DNA of 64,000 nt from Pontibacter aquaedesilientis (GTDB lineage: Bacteria > Bacteroidota > Bacteroidia > Cytophagales > Hymenobacteraceae), in NCBI RefSeq assembly GCF_014773225.1, contig NZ_JACXAJ010000001.1, positions 1,098,658 to 1,162,657 of the forward strand, given 5' to 3'. The notes below the pieces were generated by a model. The model was not told the DNA's origin and made no database searches. It saw nothing but the letters and a program-made list of their open reading frames with translations. How positions within the stretch are numbered: the first letter of the stretch is position 1; every line of letters begins with the position of its first letter. Positions 20,260-30,531 of this stretch are shown in pieces. Both the position numbers and the translations under genes were made by a program.

Positions 20260-20533
20260 GTTTGCGGTACTCATGCTTTCGCACTCCATACCTTGCAGAG
20301 GAAGCCTCCACTGCACTTAAAGGAAATATTTAATTAGTGAACGCCCTTTTTTTTTAACTAAAGCAGTTAACCTTAAGTCAATAATTGCAGTTATTATAGT
20401 TAAAATATCCTTTAACCAATTAAAATTAAATTCATTGGTGTAAATTCTCCCTCTCTGGGCATAATTTAAGGCCTTTCTTCTTACAACTGATGGCTCCTGA
20501 TTTCCAGCCATAATTACATAAAAACTCAGTGAT
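20260..20533. other. AT-rich intergenic region upstream of the PEBP gene
   Basis: About 270 bp of AT-rich DNA without a recognisable gene. A 64-codon minus-strand frame here has no family resemblance and is probably chance. Confidence 0.5.
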
Positions 20534-21004
20534 ATGGACGCTAGAACACACGGAAAACTATACCTGACCAGCCCCGCCTTTCAACAGGGAGAGCGCATTC
20601 CCACTCGCTATACCTGCGACGGGGAAAACATCAGTCCACCGATGGAAATCAGAAACCTGCCCAAGTATACAGAAAGCCTTGTCATCATTGTAGAAGACCC
20701 TGACGCCCCGCGTGGCATCTGGACGCACTGGCTGGTTTGGAACGTTACTCCTACCAATATGGTGGAAGAAGGCGCTGTGCCGGGCGTGCAGGGCACCAAT
20801 GATTTCGGCAAGCTGCATTATGGCGGCCCTTGCCCGCCAGAGGGCACGCACCACTACTTCTTTAAGGTATATGCACTGGATGTCATGCTTGGGATAAAAG
20901 AAGGTACTGGCAAACAGGGACTCCTCCGGGTTATGGGTCCGCATGTGTTGGCCTCCGGCGAGTTGATGGGCGTGTACAACAGGTATAATGCCATGACAGC
21001 CTGA
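20534..21004 (+). CDS. YbhB/YbcL-type PEBP (Raf kinase inhibitor-like) protein
   Basis: A 156-residue phosphatidylethanolamine-binding-protein family member. The first ligand-site motif is E54-DPDAP-R (residues 54-60), then GIWTHWLVWN. The second is HYGGPCPPEGTHHYFFKVYALD (95-116), and the C-terminal helix follows. The bacterial YbhB group lacks a signal peptide and has no firmly established biochemical role. ATG 20534 fits the family N-terminus (LTSPAFQQGERIPTRYTCDGEN). It is convergent with the nitroreductase-like gene, 6 bp between stops. Confidence 0.9.
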   Translation: MDARTHGKLYLTSPAFQQGERIPTRYTCDGENISPPMEIRNLPKYTESLVIIVEDPDAPRGIWTHWLVWNVTPTNMVEEGAVPGVQGTNDFGKLHYGGPCPPEGTHHYFFKVYALDVMLGIKEGTGKQGLLRVMGPHVLASGELMGVYNRYNAMTA

Positions 21005-21010
21005 TCCGTG

Positions 21011-22318
21011 TTATTTTACTTGCCTCTTATTTGAGTTGGGGTGCCATTGCGCCATATGCGCGGCATGGGTGTGCAGGTAGGCGCCGGGCTTGTAAAACTT
21101 ATCGTAGAAATCAAGGTCCAGGTGATGGGCCTGCAGGTAGGTAATGATAAAGATAGAGGGTACCGTGCCGGGGAACTTACCGAAGGTATCCAACACATAC
21201 TGCGCCTGCAAGGCCACACACTCCCGAAACGCTTCATCGTGCACCTGTGCTGCTCCCCTCACTTTCGCCGAGTCCTGCCAGGGGCCCGGAGTCTCTGGAT
21301 GGAACGGTCCTCCTTGCCCAAACTTACGATCACACACGGCGTCCACTGCAGCCCGCATGTTCGGGTAGTGCGGTGGGCAATAGGCCTCCATCACGCCTTC
21401 TAATCCGGTTGGGTTAGGGTATGGCCAGCGGTCATCTTTGTCATAGCGAAAACCCAGTCCCTCCACGCCAGCTGCGTCACTCGCCCCCAGCACACTGAAG
21501 GGGTCGATGCCATCGTACATCCAGCCGCCGAGCCCCATGGCCTGCAACATTAAGGCACCCGCAAAACAGGAAGTAGAAAGCTCCACGGACACTTCCGCCA
21601 GCGATAGTTGTTCCACAAATGTGATCGGCCAGGTATTGGTAACATCCACTATACCCTGGAAACGCTCTATGCCAGGTATGGCCCGCCGATTGATGTCATC
21701 AGTCAGCACCAGGCCATTCTGCAGCATGTAGCACAGCGCAAGCAGCACATGCTGCGCCAAATCGGCCACCGGTATCACCAGCAGCGTGCCCGGCTGGTTG
21801 GTCACCCAGGTGTTGTGCGCCTCCACGTATGGCACTTCGGCAGGCAGTTTCAGCCGCCCCTCCTGCAGTTTACGGACGTGGCGCTGCATGGCCTGCACTA
21901 CCGCGTCCAAATCAAGTGAGCCATCGGCTGCCCTGTCAGCGGCGGCTGGCGCATCCCGGTTATCCAGCACATACACGCCTTCATCATCCGTAAAGAAAGT
22001 CATGGAGGTATGGAAGCCGGCGGCAGAGGGAAAGGTTCGTCCGCCAGCGGCTGCGGCGTAGTTAGACAAGTGTGGGGCATAGCGCTGCGCCCTGTGGATC
22101 ATGTTGTGCCAGCCGGTATTGCCGGCACAGGCCGTGACCACCAGCATTTTCTCCAGTTCGGAAAGCGGCATCGGCTCGTGTCGTGATTTGTAGGCGAAAA
22201 CACCATCCGGTATCTCGGCACCCATAAAGAAACGACGTGACCTACGTCCGAGCAAGGCCTCCACCAGGCCAAATTGGAGCATATCCTGAAAACCGGGAGG
22301 TATAGGGGTTGCAGCCAT
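21011..22318 (-). CDS. Nitroreductase-superfamily-like protein of unknown function
   Basis: A 435-residue protein that I do not recognise with certainty. The N-terminus GLVEALLGRRSRRFFMGAEIPDG...PLSELEKMLVVTACAGNTGW has the arginine-rich loop and following helix of nitroreductase/SagB-type FMN proteins. ALMLQAMGLGGWMYDGIDP resembles their central glycine-rich helix. It is about twice the usual nitroreductase length and could contain two such halves. No signal peptide or membrane segment. It lies convergent with the PEBP gene; the next gene upstream is TamB, divergent. Confidence 0.5.
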   Translation of the reverse strand: MAATPIPPGFQDMLQFGLVEALLGRRSRRFFMGAEIPDGVFAYKSRHEPMPLSELEKMLVVTACAGNTGWHNMIHRAQRYAPHLSNYAAAAGGRTFPSAAGFHTSMTFFTDDEGVYVLDNRDAPAAADRAADGSLDLDAVVQAMQRHVRKLQEGRLKLPAEVPYVEAHNTWVTNQPGTLLVIPVADLAQHVLLALCYMLQNGLVLTDDINRRAIPGIERFQGIVDVTNTWPITFVEQLSLAEVSVELSTSCFAGALMLQAMGLGGWMYDGIDPFSVLGASDAAGVEGLGFRYDKDDRWPYPNPTGLEGVMEAYCPPHYPNMRAAVDAVCDRKFGQGGPFHPETPGPWQDSAKVRGAAQVHDEAFRECVALQAQYVLDTFGKFPGTVPSIFIITYLQAHHLDLDFYDKFYKPGAYLHTHAAHMAQWHPNSNKRQVK

Positions 22319-22616
22319 ACACTATCATAAGAAGCTATACCTTATTCATACTCCTGTAACGAGTAGTTGTTTGGCCTTTAGCTAATTACAACAACCGTTC
22401 AACCAGAAAACCGGGAACCAAACTATTCATACCTTCAGAAACCTGACCTTTGTATCGCCACTTGGCTAAAGGCAGCTACCCGGATGTTCCAATCTAAATT
22501 CAACAAATCCTATCCTTGTCCGTAATCTTCCGTAGAGCCTTTACAGTTAAAACCGTACTCTTATCCGTACTCATATCGCATCAGCCAAACATATCGGAAA
22601 AGTCACTGCCAAAATA

Positions 22617-25600
22617 GTGCTATGGTTCCTGGCCATTGTAGTGGGAATCCTGTTGATTGTCATTGTAGCCCTGCAATTCCCTAAAGTGCAGCACTTTGCC
22701 GCCCAAAAGGGTGCATCCTACCTATCCGGCATGCTGGACACGAAAGTGGAAATAGGGGGCTTTACGACAGACTGGCGCAATACCGTCGTTTTAAAGCAGG
22801 TATACCTGGAGGACCAACAGCAAGACACGCTCTGGTACAGCGACCGCTTAGGTTTGGACATCCGGATCTGGTCCTTGATAAGCGGTGAGGTAAACATCAG
22901 CAAGATCGATCTGCAACAGGCCACGCTCAACCTGCACATCCGGCCCGACAGCTCTTCCAATTTCGATTTCCTGGCCGAGGCTTTTGCCACTGACACCATC
23001 ACTGCCCAACCGGCTGATACGGCGGCTATGAACATCAGCCTGGGGGTGATCAATCTGGAGAATGTGTATGTCAACTTTCGGGATGAACTCGGCGGCAACC
23101 TCATCCGGGGGCGCGTCGGCAAGCTGCTCACTACCATGGAAGAGCTCAACCTGGAGAAGGAGATTTACCGGCTCGACCGAATTGAGCTGCAAAACACCGG
23201 CATCCAGTACGTACAGACCAAGCTGCCACCCGAATCGGAATCTGAACCCATCACGTTTGACTTTGGCTTGAACGGAGTCGCGCTGGAGAATTTTAACCTG
23301 AGCTTTAAAAGCATACCGGCCAACCAGCGGATTGAGCTGCAACTCGGCAAATCGGAACTGGAGGCGGAGGATATTGATTTGCCCAATGCCCGGATAGATT
23401 TGAAGAGCTTCGACCTGCACAACTCCAAAGTTTTGTACGTGCAGGAGAAATACAAACCGACCGACTCGCTGGCCGTGAATCCGGCCGAAACAGTTCGCAA
23501 GCTCGATGAGTCGGTAGAGAAAACACAGGGCCAGGAAGTGAAGTGGGTCCTCACTCTTGGGAAGCTCAATGTGAGTGGTTTGCAAGCTGGCATGGACAAT
23601 GCGGACGCCCCTCGCCTTGCCAGCGGCATGGACTATAACCACCTCAAGTTTAGTAATATTGAAATAGATGCTGAGGATATAAGGTATAGCCTGAACCGCA
23701 TGGGCATGCAACTCAATCAGCTCAAACTGGAAGAACAGAGCGGTTTCCGGGTAAACAATTTCCAGGCAGCCATCACCCTCGACTCCACCCACGCCCGCCT
23801 CGCAGACCTCGACCTGAAGACCGGCCACAGCCACATCCGCAAGGACTTGGCCATGCGCTATACCTCTTGGAGCGACCTGACCGATAACCTGGACGCCGTG
23901 CGTCTGGAGCTTGACATCGACAACAGCCGCATTGGTATGCAGGACGTGCTTTATTTCGCTCCGGATCTGGCCAAAAACCCATCGTTCAAGAAGATAGCCT
24001 CGTCCACCCTGCGCCTCGATGGACGGGCACGGGGCAGAATGGACAACCTGAATATACCGCGACTGCAGGTAGCAGGATTGCAGGGCACGGCGGTGGATGT
24101 GAGCGGCACGGTGCGCAACGCCCAGGATCCTGACCGGCTATACCTGGACCTGGACATCAACCAACTGGTTACCACCCGAACCGATATTCTGGCGCTCTCC
24201 CCTCCCGGCACGCTGCCTCCCGAAATCCGCATTCCCAACAAGCTGCGCATGACGGGAAATTACAAGGGCAGCCTGACCAATTTTGATGCCCGCGCCGACA
24301 TTAGCAGCTCCTTCGGCAACATCAACGCCGTGGTGGACATGGGGCAAGCGCCGGCAGGTGCCGAGCCTTTCAAGGCCACGGTCAAAACCAACGGGTTTGA
24401 CTTGGGGCAACTCTTTACAGAAGACTATGGCATAGGCAAAGTAGCATTTGAAGCCACCGCCAATGGAACCGGCCTCACGCCGGAGACCATGCGAGCCAAT
24501 GTAAAGGCCCGCATCCGGGAAGCCAGTTACAACAACTATACCTACAACAATGTGGTGGTGGACGCCAACATTGACCGAAACCTATACCGGGTGGCGGCAC
24601 AGTCCCGCGACGAAAACCTGAACTTTGACCTGAAAGGTGACTTTAACCTGCGTGACTCCAACCGGGGCGTCTATACCTTCGATATGGACCTGAAAGGGGT
24701 TGACCTGAAAGCCCTGAACCTATATGAGGATGAGCTGGGCCTGCGCGGGCACCTGCGAGGAAAATTTACCGGCAAGGACATGAGCGATATGAGCGGCACG
24801 CTGGAAGGAGAGAAAGTGTTTGTGCGTCATCAGCAGGTCTCCTACCCTGTCGATTCTTTGCAGCTGACGCTCAACCAGCAGGTCAAAGGGACAGAGGTGA
24901 TACTGAACTCGGGTGTACTGGCCGCTAACATGCGCTTTGCCAACGATCTGGCGACACTCCCCACCGCTCTTCAAAAGCACTTCTCCAACTATTTCGACCT
25001 GCACCCTGATCCGCCTTACCCGGCCAATCTTAACCTGGGGGACTTTAATGTAAAACTGCAGGTCCGCCGCCCCGACATCATCGCTTCCTTTGTGCCCGGC
25101 CTGGAGCGCATGCAGGTGCAAGGTCCTATCACGGCTTCCTATAACCAACAGACTCAGGCCTTTAATATGGACGCTAAACTGAGCCAGCTGACCTATACGG
25201 GTTACAACCTGAGCGACCTCGGGCTGCGTGTGCGCGGTGACAGGCAGCAGTTGGGCTATAAACTGGCCGTTCGCGAGATCAAGTCATCCTCTTTGCAACT
25301 CAGAAACGTGAGCCTGGATGGTGCCGCCCGCGACAACGATATGACCATGCGGCTAGCCATGCTCGAAAACGACAGCACAGAACGCTTTGTGGTCGGTGGT
25401 CTGCTCAACAGCCTGGGCAAAGGTTACCGCTTCTCGTTCAATCCTGAGCAGCTTGTCATCAACGGTCAGCCGTGGACCGTACCACAGGACAACTACCTCC
25501 AATTCGACAGCAATTTACTCTATGCCAACAACATCCGGTTGGAGCGCAACGGAAGTTACCTGTTGCTCAACAGTACCGGACCGGTGCGAGCCACAGCACC

Positions 25601-27692
25601 CCTGCAGGTCGAGTTCGGAAATTTCGAGATCGGGTATATCATGGAGTCGTTCCAACAGCAGGACAGCGTGCTCACAGGCGTCATCGACGGTACGGCCACC
25701 CTGACCAACCTGATGGCTGGTTCCCCGGCCTTTACCTCCGACCTCACCGTAACCAACCTGGCCTATACCGGTATCTCGGTTGGAAACATCGCCCTAAAGG
25801 CTAACAGTGCTGGAGGCAACCGATACAACCTCGACCTGAGCCTTACCGGAAATGGCAACCAGGTGCTCGTCAACGGCTTTTACGAAGCGCAACCCAATGC
25901 CAGCCTGCTCAACCTGGACGCCAACATTTCCAACCTCAACATGGCATCGCTGGGTGGCTTCACTCAAGGTATGGTGGACGACCTGGCCGGCAATGCCAAT
26001 GGCAAACTTCGCATTACGGGCACACTGGAGCAACCCAACGTCCGCGGAAGCCTTGCCTTCAACCAGGCACAGTTCAACCTCACCATGCTGAACTCGGTAT
26101 TTACGCTCCAGGACGAGCGGCTCGAGTTCACTGAGCGAGGCATTAGCATGCAAAACTTCACGCTGACCGACTCCTTGGGCAACAACCTCGAGTTGAACGG
26201 CGACATCCTGACGCAAAACTATATCGACTACACCTTTGCACTAAAAGCGAACACAGACCGCTTCCTGGCCATGAACTCCACAGCGCTCGACAATGACCTG
26301 TTTTATGGCACCGTATTGATAGCCGCCGATGCCGACATCACCGGAAGCATGATGGAGCCTACCATAGACGTACGGGTCAGGGTGCTGGACAATTCCACGT
26401 TCACGACCGTGATACCGGCTGATGAGGTGGCTGCAGCGGAGCGGGAGGGCGTGGTGGAGTTTGTATCGCTTTCTGATTCTCTGGATGCTGTATTGGCCGA
26501 CAACGAGGTAGTAGAAACCACCACGGGTTTTGTAGGTGCCAACGTGGAAGCCCAGATCACCGTAACCGACGCCACCACGATCACCATCGTTATCGACCCC
26601 ACCACCGGCGACAACCTGGTGGTGCGTGGCAATGCCTCACCCCTTTACATCGGCATCACACCAAGCGGACAAATGAACATGAGCGGTCGTTACGAAATAA
26701 CAGAGGGCAGGTATAGCATGGATTTTTACGACCTGGTTTCTCGTGAACTGTCTATTGGCAAGGGAAGCTACATTGCCTGGACAGGTGACCCGATGATGGC
26801 CGACATCCAGATAGCGGCAATTTACAATGTGCAGGCGGCTCCTTTGGAACTGGTGGAATCCCAGACCGGAAACATGGAACAGGCGGCCATGAGCCGCTAC
26901 CGCACCCAGCTACCTTTTGAGGTATTTGTGAACATCTCCGGCGAGATGCTCAAGCCCGCGATCGGCTTTGACATACAGTTGGAAGAGCAGCGACGCGGCG
27001 CACTGGACGGCGATGTCGAGAGCCGACTGGTTGCCCTGCGCCAGGACGAAAATGAACTCAGCAAGCAGGTTTTTGCCCTGCTGGTACTGAACCGCTTCCT
27101 GGCCCCTGACCCACTGGCCAGCACAGGCGGTGGCCTGGGGGCAACCGCCCGAAATTCATTGAGCCAGGTGATGTCGGACCAGCTGAACCAGCTCACCAAC
27201 CGCTATGCCGGTGGCCTGGGCCTTGAATTGGGCGTGAGCTCTTACGAAGACTATTCTTCAGGTTCCGCCGAGGGCCGCACCGACCTGAACGTAGCCATGC
27301 GCCAGCAATTTCTTAACGACCGGCTGACCGTGCGCGTGGGCACCGACATTGGGCTGGAAGGCCAGCGGGAGTCGCAGCAGAACATGAGCGGTTTTGGTGG
27401 CGATGTTTCGGTAGAGTACTCCATCACCACCGATGGCCGACTGCGTGTTCGTGGCTTCCAGCGTAACCAATATGAGGGCTTTCTGGAAGGGGATGTGCGT
27501 GCTACCGGCCTGGCCCTGATCTTTGTGCGCGACTACGACAACTTCTCTGACCTGTTCCGTAACCTGGAGCGCCGCGAGGCCCGTAAGGCAGAGCGCCGAT
27601 TGGTGCAGGCTGCCAAACTCAGCGAGAAGGAGAAACGCAAACAGGAAATTGAGGCAGCGGAAGAAGTACAGGAAATCAAACAACAAGATTAA
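22617..27692 (+). CDS. TamB-like translocation/assembly module protein
   Basis: A 1,691-residue AsmA/TamB-type protein. It has one N-terminal membrane helix (LWFLAIVVGILLIVIVALQF), a very long beta-rich region with repeated hydrophobic strand patterns typical of lipid-transport bridge proteins, and the conserved C-terminal TamB domain (about 1200-1640, including MSGRYEITEGRYSMDFYDLVSRELSIGKGSYIAWTGDP split over the window and the final membrane-associated part). It should span the periplasm and feed phospholipid or assembly factors to its Omp85 partner, encoded 10 bp downstream. No in-frame ATG exists near the start; GTG 22617 is the best candidate, and an upstream non-ATG start is possible because the frame opens at 22551. 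Confidence 0.88.
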   Translation: MLWFLAIVVGILLIVIVALQFPKVQHFAAQKGASYLSGMLDTKVEIGGFTTDWRNTVVLKQVYLEDQQQDTLWYSDRLGLDIRIWSLISGEVNISKIDLQQATLNLHIRPDSSSNFDFLAEAFATDTITAQPADTAAMNISLGVINLENVYVNFRDELGGNLIRGRVGKLLTTMEELNLEKEIYRLDRIELQNTGIQYVQTKLPPESESEPITFDFGLNGVALENFNLSFKSIPANQRIELQLGKSELEAEDIDLPNARIDLKSFDLHNSKVLYVQEKYKPTDSLAVNPAETVRKLDESVEKTQGQEVKWVLTLGKLNVSGLQAGMDNADAPRLASGMDYNHLKFSNIEIDAEDIRYSLNRMGMQLNQLKLEEQSGFRVNNFQAAITLDSTHARLADLDLKTGHSHIRKDLAMRYTSWSDLTDNLDAVRLELDIDNSRIGMQDVLYFAPDLAKNPSFKKIASSTLRLDGRARGRMDNLNIPRLQVAGLQGTAVDVSGTVRNAQDPDRLYLDLDINQLVTTRTDILALSPPGTLPPEIRIPNKLRMTGNYKGSLTNFDARADISSSFGNINAVVDMGQAPAGAEPFKATVKTNGFDLGQLFTEDYGIGKVAFEATANGTGLTPETMRANVKARIREASYNNYTYNNVVVDANIDRNLYRVAAQSRDENLNFDLKGDFNLRDSNRGVYTFDMDLKGVDLKALNLYEDELGLRGHLRGKFTGKDMSDMSGTLEGEKVFVRHQQVSYPVDSLQLTLNQQVKGTEVILNSGVLAANMRFANDLATLPTALQKHFSNYFDLHPDPPYPANLNLGDFNVKLQVRRPDIIASFVPGLERMQVQGPITASYNQQTQAFNMDAKLSQLTYTGYNLSDLGLRVRGDRQQLGYKLAVREIKSSSLQLRNVSLDGAARDNDMTMRLAMLENDSTERFVVGGLLNSLGKGYRFSFNPEQLVINGQPWTVPQDNYLQFDSNLLYANNIRLERNGSYLLLNSTGPVRATAPLQVEFGNFEIGYIMESFQQQDSVLTGVIDGTATLTNLMAGSPAFTSDLTVTNLAYTGISVGNIALKANSAGGNRYNLDLSLTGNGNQVLVNGFYEAQPNASLLNLDANISNLNMASLGGFTQGMVDDLAGNANGKLRITGTLEQPNVRGSLAFNQAQFNLTMLNSVFTLQDERLEFTERGISMQNFTLTDSLGNNLELNGDILTQNYIDYTFALKANTDRFLAMNSTALDNDLFYGTVLIAADADITGSMMEPTIDVRVRVLDNSTFTTVIPADEVAAAEREGVVEFVSLSDSLDAVLADNEVVETTTGFVGANVEAQITVTDATTITIVIDPTTGDNLVVRGNASPLYIGITPSGQMNMSGRYEITEGRYSMDFYDLVSRELSIGKGSYIAWTGDPMMADIQIAAIYNVQAAPLELVESQTGNMEQAAMSRYRTQLPFEVFVNISGEMLKPAIGFDIQLEEQRRGALDGDVESRLVALRQDENELSKQVFALLVLNRFLAPDPLASTGGGLGATARNSLSQVMSDQLNQLTNRYAGGLGLELGVSSYEDYSSGSAEGRTDLNVAMRQQFLNDRLTVRVGTDIGLEGQRESQQNMSGFGGDVSVEYSITTDGRLRVRGFQRNQYEGFLEGDVRATGLALIFVRDYDNFSDLFRNLERREARKAERRLVQAAKLSEKEKRKQEIEAAEEVQEIKQQD

Positions 27693-27702
27693 AAGCAATA
27701 CC

Positions 27703-30069
27703 ATGACATCAGTTCTACGCTATACCTTGTATGTGCCCATCGCTTTGTTCTGCTGCCTGCTGCAGGCCTGCAGCAGCACAAAAACCGTCCCGGACGGGGA
27801 TGCGTTATTTGCGGGCTACAGCGTGAAAGTAGACGACAAAAACGATAGCAGCAAAAGAGGAAAGTTGCTGCAAACGGAGCTCAGCGCCACAGTGCAGCCA
27901 CAGCCCAACGCCTCGATCCTGGGCATGCGACCAAAGCTCTGGATTTACAACGCCTTCTACACAGAAAAAGAAAAAGGCCTGAAAAACTGGATCCAGAACA
28001 AGCTGGGGGAACCGCCTGTGCTGTTATCGGAAGTGGACACCAGCAGCATAAACGAGGTGATGCATGCCCGACTCCATAACCGGGGCTATTACAAAAACAA
28101 CGTGCAGAGCGACACCACCATCAAAAAAAAGATGGCTACCATCCAATGGACTGCCACCGTAACAGAGCCTTACCGTATCCGCAAGATCGAGTATACCTTA
28201 AACGATTCGCTGCCCGTGCATGCCGAGCTCCGGGCCACGCAGCCCAACTCTGTCATCAAAGCCGGCGACCCTTACGACCTGGAGAAGATGATCGCGGAGC
28301 GTGCCCGAATTGACCAGGTGCTTAAAAACAGGGGCTATTATTATTTCAGTCCGGACATGCTCATCTTCAGCGCCGATTCCACCATCGGCAACCGACAAGT
28401 GGATGTGCTGCTGCGGCTCAAGCAGGACATACCAATCCACGCTCTCAAACCCTACAAGATCGATGACATCTTCATCAATGCCAACTTCACACTGAACGAC
28501 AGCTTATCGGTGAGCGACACGCTACGCTTTGAGGCGTATAATTACATACCGAACGAAAATTATGTGCGTGCGCGGCATGTCGTGAAAGGCATGTTCATTA
28601 TGCGGGACAGCCTCTACAGTCGTCGCAACCACCTGCTCACCGTGAACCGGCTCTCGGGCCTGAGCGCCTACAAGTTTGTGAACCTGCAGTACGAGCAGGA
28701 CACGCTGCGGCCCCAGACGCTTGATGCGTTTATTTATATGACGCCGGCACTTAAGAAATCACTACGGGCAGAGGCGCAAATGGTGAGCAAGTCCAATAAC
28801 CTGGCCGGTCCGGGGGTCACGGTCTCTTTCCGCAACCGCAACGCCTTCAAAGGCTCCGAAATGCTGACACTCGACCTGACGGGCCGCTTCGAAAACCAGG
28901 TGGGGGGCAGGCGCTCGACAACTGAGGGCGAAAGCGAGGAAGAGAATCCCGCTGGCCTGAACTCCTACGAACTGGGGGCGCAAGCTACATTGACTTTCCC
29001 GCGCCTGGTCTCCCCTTTTAACCTGCCCAACCTGCGCTCGGCCTTTGTGCCTAAAACCCGCATCAGCCTGGGATACAATTACCTGAACCGGGTGCAGTTT
29101 TTCCAGATGAACTCAATGAATGCTTCCTATGCCTACAACTGGCGCCCGAAGCAGACCGTCACCCACGACCTTACCCCGATCAACTTGCAGTATGTTCGGC
29201 TTGGGAGCCAGACAGAGGCTTTTGAGGAACTGTTGCGCGAAAACACGTTCCTGCGCCGAAGCTTCGAAGAGCAGTTTATCATCGGTTCCATCTACCAGTT
29301 CACCTACAGCATGCTGTCGCTGGAAAGGAAGAAACACCAGTTTTTCAGTCAGGCAACCCTTGATGTATCCGGGAACACAGTGAACGCCCTGCAGTCGCTG
29401 CTGGGTTCGGATAAAAGGGATGATGACGCGGAACCACCCGTACCGGCACGGACCATTATCGGGCAGCCCTACTCGCAGTACACCCGCATTGATAATGATT
29501 TCAGGTACTACCTTAACTTCTCGGAGAAGAGCCAGCTGGCCACACGCCTGATTGCCGGGGTTGGCTTCCCGTACGGAAACTCAACCACCTTGCCTTATGT
29601 GAAACAGTTCTCTATTGGCGGCCCCAACAGCATACGGGCCTTCCGGGCACGCAGCATAGGGCCGGGCACTTACAATGTGTCCAACCAGGCCTTTGCCTTC
29701 TTCGACCAGACCGGGGATATCAAGCTGGAAGCCAATGTTGAGTACCGTTTTCCAATATTCGGGTTTTTCAGAGGGGCGCTTTTTCTGGACGCAGGTAACA
29801 TCTGGCTGCTGGAAGAAACCTATACAGACACAGGAGAACTGGAAAAGCCTAAGTTTGAGGCGGGCAATCTGCTCCAGGAACTGGCTGTGGGAACCGGTTT
29901 CGGCCTGCGTGTGGACGTGGAGTTCTTCGTGATCCGCTTCGACTTTGGCATACCTGTGCGGGTACCTTATCTGCCGGAAGGCGAACGGAACGTGCTGAGC
30001 GACTTTAAGTTCGGTTTCACCGGGGAGAATAGCATGGTCCTGAACATCGCCATTGGCTATCCATTCTAA
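27703..30069 (+). CDS. TamL-type lipid-anchored Omp85 (TamA/BamA-like) outer-membrane protein
   Basis: A 788-residue Omp85 protein with a lipoprotein signal: LFCCLLQAC, lipidated C23. Residues of about 25-430 hold POTRA-like repeats, with glycine-Tyr turns such as HNRGYYKNNV and KNRGYYYFSPD. The C-terminal half is the 16-strand beta-barrel, ending in a typical aromatic terminus (NIAIGYPF) and containing the Omp85 loop 6 signature VGG/FSIGGPNSIRAFRARSIGPG. Lipidated TamA variants paired with TamB are characteristic of Bacteroidota (TamL). ATG 27703 gives the intact lipoprotein signal; the frame continues upstream inside the TamB gene only by chance. Confidence 0.88.
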   Translation: MTSVLRYTLYVPIALFCCLLQACSSTKTVPDGDALFAGYSVKVDDKNDSSKRGKLLQTELSATVQPQPNASILGMRPKLWIYNAFYTEKEKGLKNWIQNKLGEPPVLLSEVDTSSINEVMHARLHNRGYYKNNVQSDTTIKKKMATIQWTATVTEPYRIRKIEYTLNDSLPVHAELRATQPNSVIKAGDPYDLEKMIAERARIDQVLKNRGYYYFSPDMLIFSADSTIGNRQVDVLLRLKQDIPIHALKPYKIDDIFINANFTLNDSLSVSDTLRFEAYNYIPNENYVRARHVVKGMFIMRDSLYSRRNHLLTVNRLSGLSAYKFVNLQYEQDTLRPQTLDAFIYMTPALKKSLRAEAQMVSKSNNLAGPGVTVSFRNRNAFKGSEMLTLDLTGRFENQVGGRRSTTEGESEEENPAGLNSYELGAQATLTFPRLVSPFNLPNLRSAFVPKTRISLGYNYLNRVQFFQMNSMNASYAYNWRPKQTVTHDLTPINLQYVRLGSQTEAFEELLRENTFLRRSFEEQFIIGSIYQFTYSMLSLERKKHQFFSQATLDVSGNTVNALQSLLGSDKRDDDAEPPVPARTIIGQPYSQYTRIDNDFRYYLNFSEKSQLATRLIAGVGFPYGNSTTLPYVKQFSIGGPNSIRAFRARSIGPGTYNVSNQAFAFFDQTGDIKLEANVEYRFPIFGFFRGALFLDAGNIWLLEETYTDTGELEKPKFEAGNLLQELAVGTGFGLRVDVEFFVIRFDFGIPVRVPYLPEGERNVLSDFKFGFTGENSMVLNIAIGYPF

Positions 30070-30092
30070 TGGCACAGGTATAGGAACAGCCC

Positions 30093-30124
30093 CTATACCT
30101 ATACCTATACCTATACCTATACCT
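30093..30124. repeat. Hexamer tandem array (CTATAC)5
   Basis: Five perfect head-to-tail copies of CTATAC plus a partial copy. The array directly abuts the TAA stop of the minus-strand ArsC gene (30124-30126) and follows the TamL stop by 23 bp. The unit is the same word that is dispersed through the whole window. Confidence 0.98.
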
Positions 30125-30465
30125 TAAAGAATCGAGAGCACCTGCTCGGGAGGACGGCCGATGGCGGCTTTGTTGCCATGCACGACGATGGGGCGCTCAA
30201 TCAGGATCGGATGCGCCACCATAATCCTGATCCACTCCGGATCGGTGTGCGTTTGCCCGGCGAAATTTTCTTTGTATACCTTCTCCCCTTTGCGAAGCAA
30301 CTGATCTGGCTTCATGTTCAGTTTCGTGAGCACATCGCGCAGTTCCTCTTCGGTGGGCGTGTCTTTGAGGTACTCCACCACCTCTACCTCCACTCCTTTT
30401 TGCTGCAGCAATTCCAGCGTCTGGCGGCTTTTGCTGCACATTTTGTTATGATAGATCTTCACCAT
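30124..30465 (-). CDS. arsC: ArsC/Spx-family arsenate reductase (glutaredoxin-type)
   Basis: A 113-residue thioredoxin-fold protein of the glutaredoxin-dependent ArsC family. KIYHNKMCSKSRQTLELL has the catalytic Cys at residue 10 followed by K/R helix residues. LRKGEKVYKEN and HPILIERPIVVHGNKAAIGRPPEQVL are the family C-terminal blocks that hold the substrate arginines. It would reduce arsenate to arsenite with glutathione or thioredoxin-type donors; no ars operon genes surround it, so a general YfgD-like redox role is possible. The stop codon touches the hexamer array. Confidence 0.85.
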   Translation of the reverse strand: MVKIYHNKMCSKSRQTLELLQQKGVEVEVVEYLKDTPTEEELRDVLTKLNMKPDQLLRKGEKVYKENFAGQTHTDPEWIRIMVAHPILIERPIVVHGNKAAIGRPPEQVLSIL

Positions 30466-30531
30466 ATTTCAAGCTTTACTTTCTTTTTTAGTCCCGCACT
30501 TCGTAAGGTATACAGGCTCCTGGTGGCTGCT

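Noticed and set aside
20317..20511. 64-codon minus-strand frame in AT-rich DNA
   Set aside because: No conserved features and it overlaps the likely promoter region of the PEBP gene.
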